From: JACKCP01 sp050253255
Lineage (GTDB): Bacteria; Desulfobacterota; Desulfobacteria; Desulfobacterales; JACKCP01
Reading direction: 5' to 3'
Assembly (NCBI GenBank): GCA_050253255.1
Contig: JBFWJK010000038.1
Coordinates: 1 to 20,299 of the forward strand
DNA length: 20,299 nucleotides
The position numbers were made by a program, and so were the translations under genes. This document shows, one piece after another, positions 14,182 to 20,299 of the stretch (position 1 is its first letter; the number at the start of each line of letters is the position of its first letter). The notes below the pieces were generated by a model. It was not told the origin of the DNA, did no database searches, and saw nothing but the letters and a program-made list of their open reading frames with translations.

Positions 14182-15390
14182 TTGTCTATAAACATTCAAA
14201 GCAAAATTTTTCATGCCCCGACCGAAGGGATGGCATCAGCCAGACGCACGTCTCTTGGCAAAAAAATTAAAAAGGCAAAAGACAGAACATATCCTGTTTT
14301 TGCATCTGTTCCCCCGGGTTTCTCAAATGCAGCCTTTCAAGAGGCAAAATCAAAGCTTTTATCTGTCAAAAATCTTCACATAACAAAAGGAGGAATTTCA
14401 TTTAATGCAGATTTTGAAAATCTTATTAAATCTAACCTCTTACTTGGAATACCCTCTAAAATACTTTTAAGGCTCGGAAAATTCAGAGTTTTCAATTTTA
14501 CTGACCTTGAAAATGAGATTGAAAAAATCCCTTTTGAACTTTTTATATTCAGAAACTCCGTAATAAAAATTTCTGCTTCATCCAGAAAATCAAAACTTAT
14601 CCATACCGGAGCAGTTGAAGAAGCTGTTCTAAAAGGGGTGAAACAAAGACTTGAGCAAAACTGCGCCCTTGATTTTCCGGGACACACACAAGCTTTGATA
14701 AAAATCAGAATATCCAGAGACAATGCAGTTGTTTCCATGGATTCGTCAGGGGAATCCCTTCACAAAAGAGGACTGAAAAAACTGTCCTGCGATGCTCCCA
14801 TCAGGGAAAATCTTGCTTTTGCAGGATTGTTCAGCTCCGGATATACCGGAGACTGTTTATTTTTTGATCCCATGTGCGGAAGCGGAACTTTTTCAGGAGA
14901 GGCTTTTCTTATTGCATCAAACACCCCTCCGGGAATATTCAGAAGCTTTGCATTTGAAAACTGGCCGATTTACGACCAGTCTCTTCACAATAAAATCATC
15001 GAAAAAGAAAAAAGCAAAATCATCAAAGTAAAAAATAAAATATTCACTTCAGACTCTGACTGCAAAAACGTTTTAACTGCGAGAAAAAATCTCTTAAAAA
15101 CAGGAACAGAAAATATTTCTTTTTTCTGTTCAGATTTTTTTGATTTAAAAAAACAGGCCGGTCCGGGGACAATTGCAATCAATCCGCCGTACGGAATAAG
15201 GATCGAAAAAGAGAAAAAACTTTTAAAAAAAATAAGATTAAAGCTCATAAACGATTTTTACGGCTTCAATCTTATCCTTACAATCCCTAAATCATTCCAG
15301 GATAATTATTTTTCGGCCAGAAACTTCGATCTCATACCTTTTGTTCACGGAGGAATAGAGATGAACCTTTTGACCGGAAAAATAAAATGA
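14182..15390 (+). CDS. THUMP-domain class I SAM-dependent RNA methyltransferase (RlmL-N/YpsC-like)
   Basis: This 402-residue protein belongs to the UPF0020 group that makes N2-methylguanosine in 23S rRNA (RlmL N-terminal half, YpsC relatives) or tRNA. A THUMP-containing RNA-binding region covers about 37-195, starting YPVFASVPPGFSNAAFQEAK. The family motif HKRGLKKL (194-201) and PIRENLAFAGL follow; the SAM-binding DPMCGSGTFSGEA (229-241) and the target-base motif NPPYG (334-338) are intact. The start is TTG at 14182 with AAGGG seven bases upstream; ATG at codon 17 is a fallback but its GAAGGG touches the start codon. Residues 1-36 are a basic extension not usual in the family. The gene lies alone on the plus strand and ends three bases from the convergent CNNM-type gene. 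rRNA is the likelier substrate, but which guanine is methylated cannot be told. Confidence 0.88.
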   Translation: MSINIQSKIFHAPTEGMASARRTSLGKKIKKAKDRTYPVFASVPPGFSNAAFQEAKSKLLSVKNLHITKGGISFNADFENLIKSNLLLGIPSKILLRLGKFRVFNFTDLENEIEKIPFELFIFRNSVIKISASSRKSKLIHTGAVEEAVLKGVKQRLEQNCALDFPGHTQALIKIRISRDNAVVSMDSSGESLHKRGLKKLSCDAPIRENLAFAGLFSSGYTGDCLFFDPMCGSGTFSGEAFLIASNTPPGIFRSFAFENWPIYDQSLHNKIIEKEKSKIIKVKNKIFTSDSDCKNVLTARKNLLKTGTENISFFCSDFFDLKKQAGPGTIAINPPYGIRIEKEKKLLKKIRLKLINDFYGFNLILTIPKSFQDNYFSARNFDLIPFVHGGIEMNLLTGKIK

Positions 15391-15393
15391 CAG

Positions 15394-16623
15394 CTATGAG
15401 GCTTTTTTCCCAAGCCTTACTATAAGCTCTCCTATTCTGTTTTTTTCCATTTCTTTTACAGTCACAGACAGATTGCCTATTTCTATGACTTCCTTTTCTT
15501 CAGGAATTCTTCCGATATACTCAAGAATATAACCGGAAAAAGTATCGTAACTCGGGGATTCGGGAATATTCTGCTTAAGCTTTCTGTTTACATCTTCTAT
15601 TGCAGCTTTTCCAAGAACTATCCACTCATTTGCCTTTATCTTTACAATGTGAGGCTCCACATAATCGGTTTCATCACTTATTTCACCGACAATTTCCTCA
15701 AGCACGTCCTCAAGGGTAATAAGGCCTGATACTCCGCCATGTTCATCCACAACAATTGCCATATGGTTTTTTCTGTATTTGAACTGATGGAGAAGAGTGT
15801 TGATTCTTTTATGCTCAGGAATAAAATAAGGCTCTCTCATAACCTCCCTGATGCTTGGCCATGAACCGTGTTCGGAGTAGTATCTGAAAATGTCCTTTAT
15901 ATGAACCGTCCCGATTATGTTGTCGATATTCCCTTCCTTTACAGGAAATCTTGAGAATCCTGCCTCAAGAAGAGATCTCATTTCCGGAACATTGTCGATG
16001 TCTATTACAAACATATCCCTTCTCGGACGCATTATTTCAGAAGCCGAGATATCATCGAACTCAAATACGTTTCTTATAAGCTCGCGCTCTTCTCTTCTTA
16101 TCTCGCCCTCTTCCTCTCCTACTTCAACATATGTGAGAAGCTCCTCCTCTGTCACTGTAGGAAGCTTGTCGATTCTTCCTATAAGAAGGGGAATAAAGTC
16201 CATGATTTTGATAAAAGGGAAAAAAAGCCAGTAAAGCCAGAACAGGGGATAGATAACTATCTTGGCAATAATCAGGTTATTGTGGGTAGCCATGGATTTA
16301 GGCAGAATCTCACCAAACACCAGAATAAGAAAAGTCATTACACCGGTAGCAATCCCGACGCCTGTACTGCCGTACACTTCAATGGCAGCAGCAGTCGCAA
16401 GCGATGATGCGGCAATATTTACAAGATTGTTTCCTATGAGGATTGTAGTCAGGAGCCTGTGAGGATTTTCCTTCATCCTTCTGATAAGCTGGCTGAATTT
16501 ATCCTGATTTTTTGCGAGATGTCTTGTTTTTGCTTCATTCAGGGAAAAAAGAGCGATTTCAGCTGATGAAAAAAAGCCTGACAAAAAGACAAGAAAAAAA
16601 AGGCTTATTAATTTTATTTCCAT
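15394..16623 (-). CDS. CNNM/HlyC-CorC family membrane protein with CBS pair
   Basis: This is a 409-residue inner-membrane protein of the DUF21-CBS-CorC_HlyC type, full length for the family. The DUF21 membrane domain is about 1-150, with FLSGFFSSAEIALFSL (13-28), IGNNLVNIAASS (63-74) and FGEILPKS (103-110), all conserved. A CBS pair spans about 195-315, beginning EIMRPRRDMFVI and containing VVDEHGGVSGLITLEDVLEE (291-310). The C-terminal transporter-associated domain is about 325-405, with SYDTFSGYIL. Relatives are linked to magnesium or cobalt efflux and magnesium homeostasis (CorC, CNNM); a transport role here is inferred. Start ATG at 16623 has a weak AAGAAGA upstream but gives the expected N-terminus. 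It shares a 98-base divergent region with lpxR and ends three bases from the methyltransferase stop. Confidence 0.9.
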   Translation of the reverse strand: MEIKLISLFFLVFLSGFFSSAEIALFSLNEAKTRHLAKNQDKFSQLIRRMKENPHRLLTTILIGNNLVNIAASSLATAAAIEVYGSTGVGIATGVMTFLILVFGEILPKSMATHNNLIIAKIVIYPLFWLYWLFFPFIKIMDFIPLLIGRIDKLPTVTEEELLTYVEVGEEEGEIRREERELIRNVFEFDDISASEIMRPRRDMFVIDIDNVPEMRSLLEAGFSRFPVKEGNIDNIIGTVHIKDIFRYYSEHGSWPSIREVMREPYFIPEHKRINTLLHQFKYRKNHMAIVVDEHGGVSGLITLEDVLEEIVGEISDETDYVEPHIVKIKANEWIVLGKAAIEDVNRKLKQNIPESPSYDTFSGYILEYIGRIPEEKEVIEIGNLSVTVKEMEKNRIGELIVRLGKKAS

Positions 16624-16721
16624 TTATTTTCTTCTTGAAAAAAAATATCCTTGTTGTTTATAGTATTGTTCTGTATTCATTTTATTTTGTCACAAATTAA
16701 TTCAATATAAGTTTTAGTTCA

Positions 16722-17756
16722 ATGAAAAAAAATTTTTTTTTACTTCTACTCATTATCTCTTCATCTGCATCCTGGGCTGAAGACCTGAACTTCCATAAAA
16801 AACCGATCCCTTCCAGGACATTTTCTTTTTTTTTTGAAAATGACACTTTTTTCAATACTGACAGGGAATATACAAACGGCATAAGACTTTCAATGACTTA
16901 TGCAAACCTTCCTCCTAATTATTCATCTATACAGAATCTGCTTGAAAAAATAGGTTATTTTACAAAAATTTCAGATGAAAACAGAAAAAATGCATATTCT
17001 CTGAGTATAGGGCAGAACATATACACCCCAGAAGATACAGAATCAAAGGGTATTGTAAAGAATGAAAGGCCGTATGCAGGGCTCACCTATATTGGAGCAG
17101 GAATAATTTCTGCATCAGACACGGAGATGAAAACACTTGAAATTTCAGCTGGAATGATAGGCCCCTTGTCTCTGGCAGAAAAAACTCAGAAAACCATACA
17201 CGAAGCATTTAACTGGAAAGATCCGATGGGATGGGATAATCAGCTTTCAAATGAGCCTTTTCTCGAACTGGTTTATGCTCAGAGGTGGAAAACAAAAGAA
17301 AAAACAAATCAGGGATTTGGTTTTGACTTTATACCTGAAATCGGGGCTGGAGTCGGAAATGCCCTGATCTATCTGCAGGCAGGAATAGGTTTCAGAGCAG
17401 GATACAATATACCAAATGACTTCGGAACTCCAAGAATCAGGCCGGCAACAGACACAAATTTCCCCCTCGATGAAACAGACCCAAGATTCAACCCCAGATA
17501 CAAAAGACTTGGAATCTATTTTTTCTGCAGCGCAGATGCCAAACTGGTACCCAGAAATATATTTCTTGACGGAAATACATTCAGAAACAGCCACAGTGTA
17601 AAAAGACATCCGGTTACAGGCACTACCGTGGCAGGAATAGGTTTCATAGTCCACAGATTCAATATCATTTACGGCCATGTCTTTGATTCAAAGCTTTATA
17701 AAGGCCAGAAAGACAGGCAGTACTACGGTACAATCAGTATTTCATACACCTGGTAA
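16722..17756 (+). CDS. lpxR: Lipid A 3'-O-deacylase, LpxR family outer-membrane beta-barrel
   Basis: This 344-residue precursor is a predicted outer-membrane enzyme that removes the 3'-acyloxyacyl chain of lipid A. A signal peptide (KKNFFLLLLIISSSASWA) precedes a likely SPase I cut at SWA-ED (19/20). Family motifs are FFFENDTFFNTDREYTNG (36-53, with the Asn40-Asp41 pair), YTPED (101-105), ERPYAGLTY (115-123), His160, GWDNQLSNEP (170-179), AGIGFRAGYN (220-229) and NIFLDGNTF (279-287). The catalytic Asn-Asp pair and His are thus present. The chain ends in SYTW with a terminal aromatic, as barrel insertion requires. There is no good ribosome binding site before the ATG at 16722, and the upstream region is very AT-rich; translation may be low. 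The gene is alone on the plus strand, between a divergent CNNM-type gene and the convergent glnQ-type gene ten bases away. Confidence 0.9.
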   Translation: MKKNFFLLLLIISSSASWAEDLNFHKKPIPSRTFSFFFENDTFFNTDREYTNGIRLSMTYANLPPNYSSIQNLLEKIGYFTKISDENRKNAYSLSIGQNIYTPEDTESKGIVKNERPYAGLTYIGAGIISASDTEMKTLEISAGMIGPLSLAEKTQKTIHEAFNWKDPMGWDNQLSNEPFLELVYAQRWKTKEKTNQGFGFDFIPEIGAGVGNALIYLQAGIGFRAGYNIPNDFGTPRIRPATDTNFPLDETDPRFNPRYKRLGIYFFCSADAKLVPRNIFLDGNTFRNSHSVKRHPVTGTTVAGIGFIVHRFNIIYGHVFDSKLYKGQKDRQYYGTISISYTW

Positions 17757-17766
17757 ATTTCCTTAA

Positions 17767-18489
17767 CTACAAAACTTTCTCAAGAAAACTTCTGGTTCTT
17801 TCATTTTCAGGCGAAGTGAAAATCTTTTCAGGATGCCCTTCTTCAACAATCCTTCCCTCGGCCATAAAAATCACACGGTCAGCCATCTCCCTTGCAAACC
17901 CCATTTCGTGAGTGACAACAGCCATTGTCATCCCTTCTTTTGCAAGCTTTTTCATTACATCGAGAACATCCCCGACAAGTTCGGGGTCAAGAGAACTTGT
18001 AGGTTCATCAAACAAAAGAGCCTTTGGATTGAGGGCAAGCGATCTTGCAATGGCAATTCTCTGCTGCTGACCGCCGCTCAACTGATCAGGGTAGGCATAT
18101 GCCTTCTCCTTCAGCCCTACTTTTTCCAGAAGCATCAGAGCAGTTTTTTCAGCTTCTTTTCTGCTCACTTTTCTCACTTCCACAGGCCCAAGACAGATGT
18201 TGTCCATGACAGTTTTATGGGGGAAAAGATTGAACTGCTGAAAAACCATTCCAATTTCAGTTCTTATAAAATTGATATTTGTATTTTTTGAACAAAGGTC
18301 GTAACCGTCTGCAATCACTTTTCCTGAACTTACCTTTTCAAGCCTGTTCATGCATCTCAAAAGAGTTGATTTGCCTGAACCGCTGGGCCCGATTATTACA
18401 ACGACCTCACCAGGGCTTATATGAAGATTGATCCCTTTTAAAACCTCATTGTCTCCAAAAGACTTGCATACATTTTCTATTTTTATCAT
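17767..18489 (-). CDS. glnQ: Polar amino-acid ABC transporter, ATP-binding protein
   Basis: This 240-residue cytoplasmic ATPase powers a polar amino-acid importer. It has Walker A GPSGSGKST (34-42), the Q-loop VFQQFNLFPH (82-91), signature LSGGQQQR (137-144), Walker B LLFDEPTSSLD (158-168) and switch His194 in VVTHE. FQQFNLFPH and the overall length place it in the GlnQ/HisP/ArtP group. ATG at 18489 has a weak GAGAA close upstream; it starts 18 bases after the permease stop, so the two are translated from one message. The symbol is by family resemblance; the amino acid could be glutamine, glutamate, arginine or another. No substrate-binding protein gene lies in the window. The stop is ten bases from the convergent lpxR stop with no terminator visible. 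Confidence 0.93.
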   Translation of the reverse strand: MIKIENVCKSFGDNEVLKGINLHISPGEVVVIIGPSGSGKSTLLRCMNRLEKVSSGKVIADGYDLCSKNTNINFIRTEIGMVFQQFNLFPHKTVMDNICLGPVEVRKVSRKEAEKTALMLLEKVGLKEKAYAYPDQLSGGQQQRIAIARSLALNPKALLFDEPTSSLDPELVGDVLDVMKKLAKEGMTMAVVTHEMGFAREMADRVIFMAEGRIVEEGHPEKIFTSPENERTRSFLEKVL

Positions 18490-18507
18490 TTCTCAAAATC
18501 CGATGAT

Positions 18508-19179
18508 TTATGAATAATCAAGTTTGTCTTCAACCTTTGCAAGCAGTCTTGCAATTATAAAGGTAAAAAACAGATACACAATTCCTGCTCCTACAAGGAA
18601 CTGAACATAATCATAATATCTTGCTCCCATTACCTTGGCTGAGTACATAAGCTCCTGGGTTCCAATAACAGAAACAAGTGATGAGTCCTTTAAAAGAACA
18701 ATTGCTTCATTGCCAAGGGGAGGGATAATTTTTTTCATTGCCTGAGGAAGAATTATATGCCGCATCGTCTGGCTGTAGGAAAGTCCGATCGATCTTCCGG
18801 CCTCCATCTGCCCCTGGCCTACAGCCTGAATTCCTGCTCTTACAATTTCTGCAACATAAGCACCGCTGTTAAGACCCAGAGCAATTATACCCACCATCAG
18901 AGGGTCAGGCGACATGGAATGGCCTGTAATTATATTGAAAAGCTGGGGAACGCCGAAATAAATGAAGAAAATCTGCAAAAGCATTGGCGTGCCTCTGAAA
19001 ATCTGCACATAAAACCCGCTGAACCATCTGAAGCACAATATTCTTGAAACTCTTCCCATTCCAAGGAGCACACCAATCAAAAGGCCAATTGCAACAGCCC
19101 CGAGGGTAAGCTTAAGAGTTACCACAGCTCCCGACAACATGAAAATTTTATGCTTCCATAAAAGACTTAAGTCTATCAT
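18508..19179 (-). CDS. glnP: Polar amino-acid ABC transporter, permease protein
   Basis: This 223-residue inner-membrane permease has about five helices and belongs to the HisMQ/GlnP group. The EAA loop that docks on the ATPase is EAGRSIGLSYSQTMRHIILPQ, split here as EAGRSIGLSYSQ and RHIILPQAMKKIIPPLGNE, followed by LLKDSSLVSVIG. FRGTPMLLQIFFIYFG in the first third is the usual sequence of this subgroup. ATG at 19179 follows AGGAG seven bases upstream. It is the first gene of a two-gene unit with the ATPase and has 109 bases between its start and the terminator of the cytosine permease gene, enough for its own promoter. A single permease would be expected to form a homodimer (family knowledge). 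Substrate unknown. Confidence 0.92.
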   Translation of the reverse strand: MIDLSLLWKHKIFMLSGAVVTLKLTLGAVAIGLLIGVLLGMGRVSRILCFRWFSGFYVQIFRGTPMLLQIFFIYFGVPQLFNIITGHSMSPDPLMVGIIALGLNSGAYVAEIVRAGIQAVGQGQMEAGRSIGLSYSQTMRHIILPQAMKKIIPPLGNEAIVLLKDSSLVSVIGTQELMYSAKVMGARYYDYVQFLVGAGIVYLFFTFIIARLLAKVEDKLDYS

Positions 19180-19211
19180 TTTTTATCTCCTGAATACAAA
19201 ATTTAAAAAAA

Positions 19212-19240
19212 CTTATAATTTAAGATTAATGATATGAAAA
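19212..19240 (-). promoter_or_regulatory. Possible promoter of the glnP-glnQ pair
   Basis: On the minus strand TTTTCA (19235-19240), a 17-base spacer and TATAAG (19212-19217) precede the permease start by about 30 bases. The same TTTTCA-N17-TATAA(A/G) arrangement is seen before the SulP gene. The -35 match is weak. Confidence 0.35.
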
Positions 19241-19288
19241 GGATAAATTAAAAGAAGGAAACAATTTATTATCGACTCAAGACCTTAC

Positions 19289-19319
19289 AAAAAGGCTCAG
19301 GCTTTCTAAAACCTGAGCC
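19289..19319 (-). terminator. Intrinsic terminator after the codB-type gene
   Basis: GGCTCAGG (19294-19301) pairs perfectly with CCTGAGCC (19312-19319) across a ten-base loop, and on the minus strand the stem is followed by five T (19293-19289). It separates the cytosine permease transcript from the amino-acid transporter pair. Confidence 0.88.
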
Positions 19320-19327
19320 CTGGTATT

Positions 19328-19373
19328 ATCTGTTTTTTTTACACAGAACACCCTGAAGTTAAAAAAAGCAGAT
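19328..19373. repeat. AT-rich inverted repeat between codB and its terminator
   Basis: ATCTGTTTTTTTT (19328-19340) and AAAAAAAGCAGAT (19361-19373) match as inverted repeats at 12 of 13 positions around a 20-base loop. It begins 9 bases after the codB stop on the minus strand. It may form an extra 3'-end hairpin before the main terminator; homopolymer runs make up much of the match. Confidence 0.4.
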
Positions 19374-19381
19374 GATTTATT

Positions 19382-20299
19382 TCAGCTTTGAGCAGTTTCG
19401 GCTTTTTTAAAGGATTTTAAAACAGTCTCAAGAGTTACATAAACACCCACAGCACACAAAATACTGTTGACTGGTGCAATCCCCGGAAGAAAACGAGCCG
19501 CCAAAACGCCTGAAATCCATGCTGCAACAGCAGAGTACCTTATTTTTTCAAAGTCTGTATTTTCAAGCAGTGAATAGTCCCGGTTCCTTACAATGAAGTA
19601 ATCGGCAATGATTATACCTCCTATGGAAGGGAGCATTGTATTCAGAAAGCTAAGCCAGCCAACGAAATTATTGTAAAGATAAACCGCCATCAGAGTACCA
19701 AGCACACCGTTGAATAAAACCATGAATTTTTTCGGAAGCTTTGTAATATTGGAAAATCCGAGTCCCGAAGCGTAAAGTGCATTGTCATTTGTTGTCCAGA
19801 TATTGAGGCCGAGAATAATTACAGCCCAGACTATCATCCCCTGTTTGAGAAGCACTTCTGAAATATCTGCTTCCTGATAAAATGATGCTCCCACAGCTCC
19901 GAACAGAAACATAAGGCTGTTTCCCACAAAAAAAGCAATCACAGTTGACCAGACAGCAGTTCCGGTTGTTCTGGAAAATCTTGTAAAGTCAGGTGTAAGT
20001 GTTCCTCCGCTTATAAACGATGCCGTACATATGCCTATTGCGGTAAACAGGCTCATCTGCTCAACAGGTTTCGCATTAAACCATGCAGATATTCCACCGA
20101 ACTCTGAAAAGGCTGTCCCGATAGAAAAAAAGCCCAGTACAGCGATTGAAGGAACCGCTATAAAGCTCAAAAGAGTAAGAGCCCTTATGCCGAACCATGC
20201 AGTTGCTGTCATGAGAACACCGGATGCTATTGTAAGAAAATAAAGATTAAGACCTGTAATTTTCTGAACCGGAAGAGCAAACATTGCGACACCAACGCC
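19382..20299 (-). CDS. codB: NCS1-family cytosine permease, C-terminal part (cut by the window edge)
   Basis: This inner-membrane carrier of the nucleobase-cation symporter-1 family resembles Escherichia CodB, which imports cytosine with sodium or protons. The window holds 305 C-terminal residues; the frame stays open through the right edge, reading GVGVAMFALPVQKITGL, so the first ATG at 20284 is internal and the real start lies outside. CodB is about 420 residues, so roughly 110 are missing. Matching segments include SFISGGTLTPDFTRF, FFVGNSLMFLFGA, LGLNIWTTNDNALYASGLGF, YNNFVGWLSFL and GGIIIADYF, the first and third lying in the regions that bind sodium and base in this family. No cytosine deaminase gene is seen downstream; it could be upstream. 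Two hairpins follow the stop, the second a good terminator. Confidence 0.92.
   Translation of the reverse strand, partial: GVGVAMFALPVQKITGLNLYFLTIASGVLMTATAWFGIRALTLLSFIAVPSIAVLGFFSIGTAFSEFGGISAWFNAKPVEQMSLFTAIGICTASFISGGTLTPDFTRFSRTTGTAVWSTVIAFFVGNSLMFLFGAVGASFYQEADISEVLLKQGMIVWAVIILGLNIWTTNDNALYASGLGFSNITKLPKKFMVLFNGVLGTLMAVYLYNNFVGWLSFLNTMLPSIGGIIIADYFIVRNRDYSLLENTDFEKIRYSAVAAWISGVLAARFLPGIAPVNSILCAVGVYVTLETVLKSFKKAETAQS

Noticed and set aside
17247..17678. 143-codon open frame antisense to lpxR
   Set aside because: The plus-strand frame carries LpxR motifs throughout this interval; the antisense product is Cys/Ser-rich without recognisable domains.
17833..18291. 152-codon open frame antisense to glnQ
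   Set aside because: It overlaps the Q-loop, signature and Walker B motifs of the ATPase on the other strand, and its product has no recognisable features.
1..20299. CRISPR arrays, tRNA/rRNA genes, insertion sequences, phage genes, defence or toxin-antitoxin modules
   Set aside because: I looked on both strands and saw no regularly spaced repeats, no cloverleaf-forming segments, no transposase or integrase motifs and no recognisable defence genes.

Overview
The window reads as a gene-dense, AT-rich stretch of a Gram-negative bacterial chromosome. A signal-peptide-bearing outer-membrane lipid A deacylase of the LpxR type shows that the host has an outer membrane. The gene set combines an OFA-family MFS carrier, a BCCT carrier, a SulP anion transporter, and a Bacillus-FadN-type fused beta-oxidation enzyme next to a thiolase. 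That mix would fit a fatty-acid-using member of the Desulfobacterota (sulfate-reducer-like). This assignment is inference from gene content; no rRNA or other phylogenetic marker is present. I see no tRNA, rRNA, CRISPR array, prophage or insertion sequence.

Layout, left to right. (1) 1-1022: 5' part of an oligoendopeptidase F gene on the minus strand, cut by the window edge, preceded by a BCCT transporter gene (TTG start) that may share its transcript. (2) 2716-3211: a 496-base non-coding stretch with a strong 13-bp inverted repeat followed by a terminator-like hairpin, forming a possible structured leader or small RNA. (3) 3212-6844: OFA-family MFS carrier, a hairpin terminator, a possible 39-codon small ORF, and a SulP-STAS transporter with a large extra domain of about 140 residues. 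(4) 7088-10945: a fatty-acid beta-oxidation operon fadN-fadA with very strong ribosome binding sites, a good promoter, a perfect 8-4-8 palindromic operator candidate, and a clear terminator. (5) 11011-12050: an orphan small STAS/SpoIIAA-like protein and the single-strand DNA-binding protein gene. (6) 12244-17756: a Na/Pi-cotransporter-PhoU fusion, a divergent THUMP/UPF0020 RNA methyltransferase, a CNNM/CorC-type CBS membrane protein, and LpxR. (7) 17767-20299: a polar amino-acid ABC transporter pair (permease, ATPase) without its binding protein, two hairpins, and the 3' part of a codB-type cytosine permease.

Most genes lie on the minus strand; only the methyltransferase (14182-15390) and lpxR (16722-17756) are on the plus strand. 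Both end almost touching the stop of a convergent neighbour (gaps of 3 and 10 bases) with no visible terminator.

Functionally this is a membrane-transport and central-metabolism neighbourhood made of well-known families. I do not see an obvious undescribed multi-gene system. The most interesting items are smaller: the SulP insert, the structured RNA candidate at 2887-2968, the palindrome upstream of the fad promoter, the small ORF and terminator wedged between SulP and the OFA carrier, and changed substrate-site residues in the two secondary carriers.
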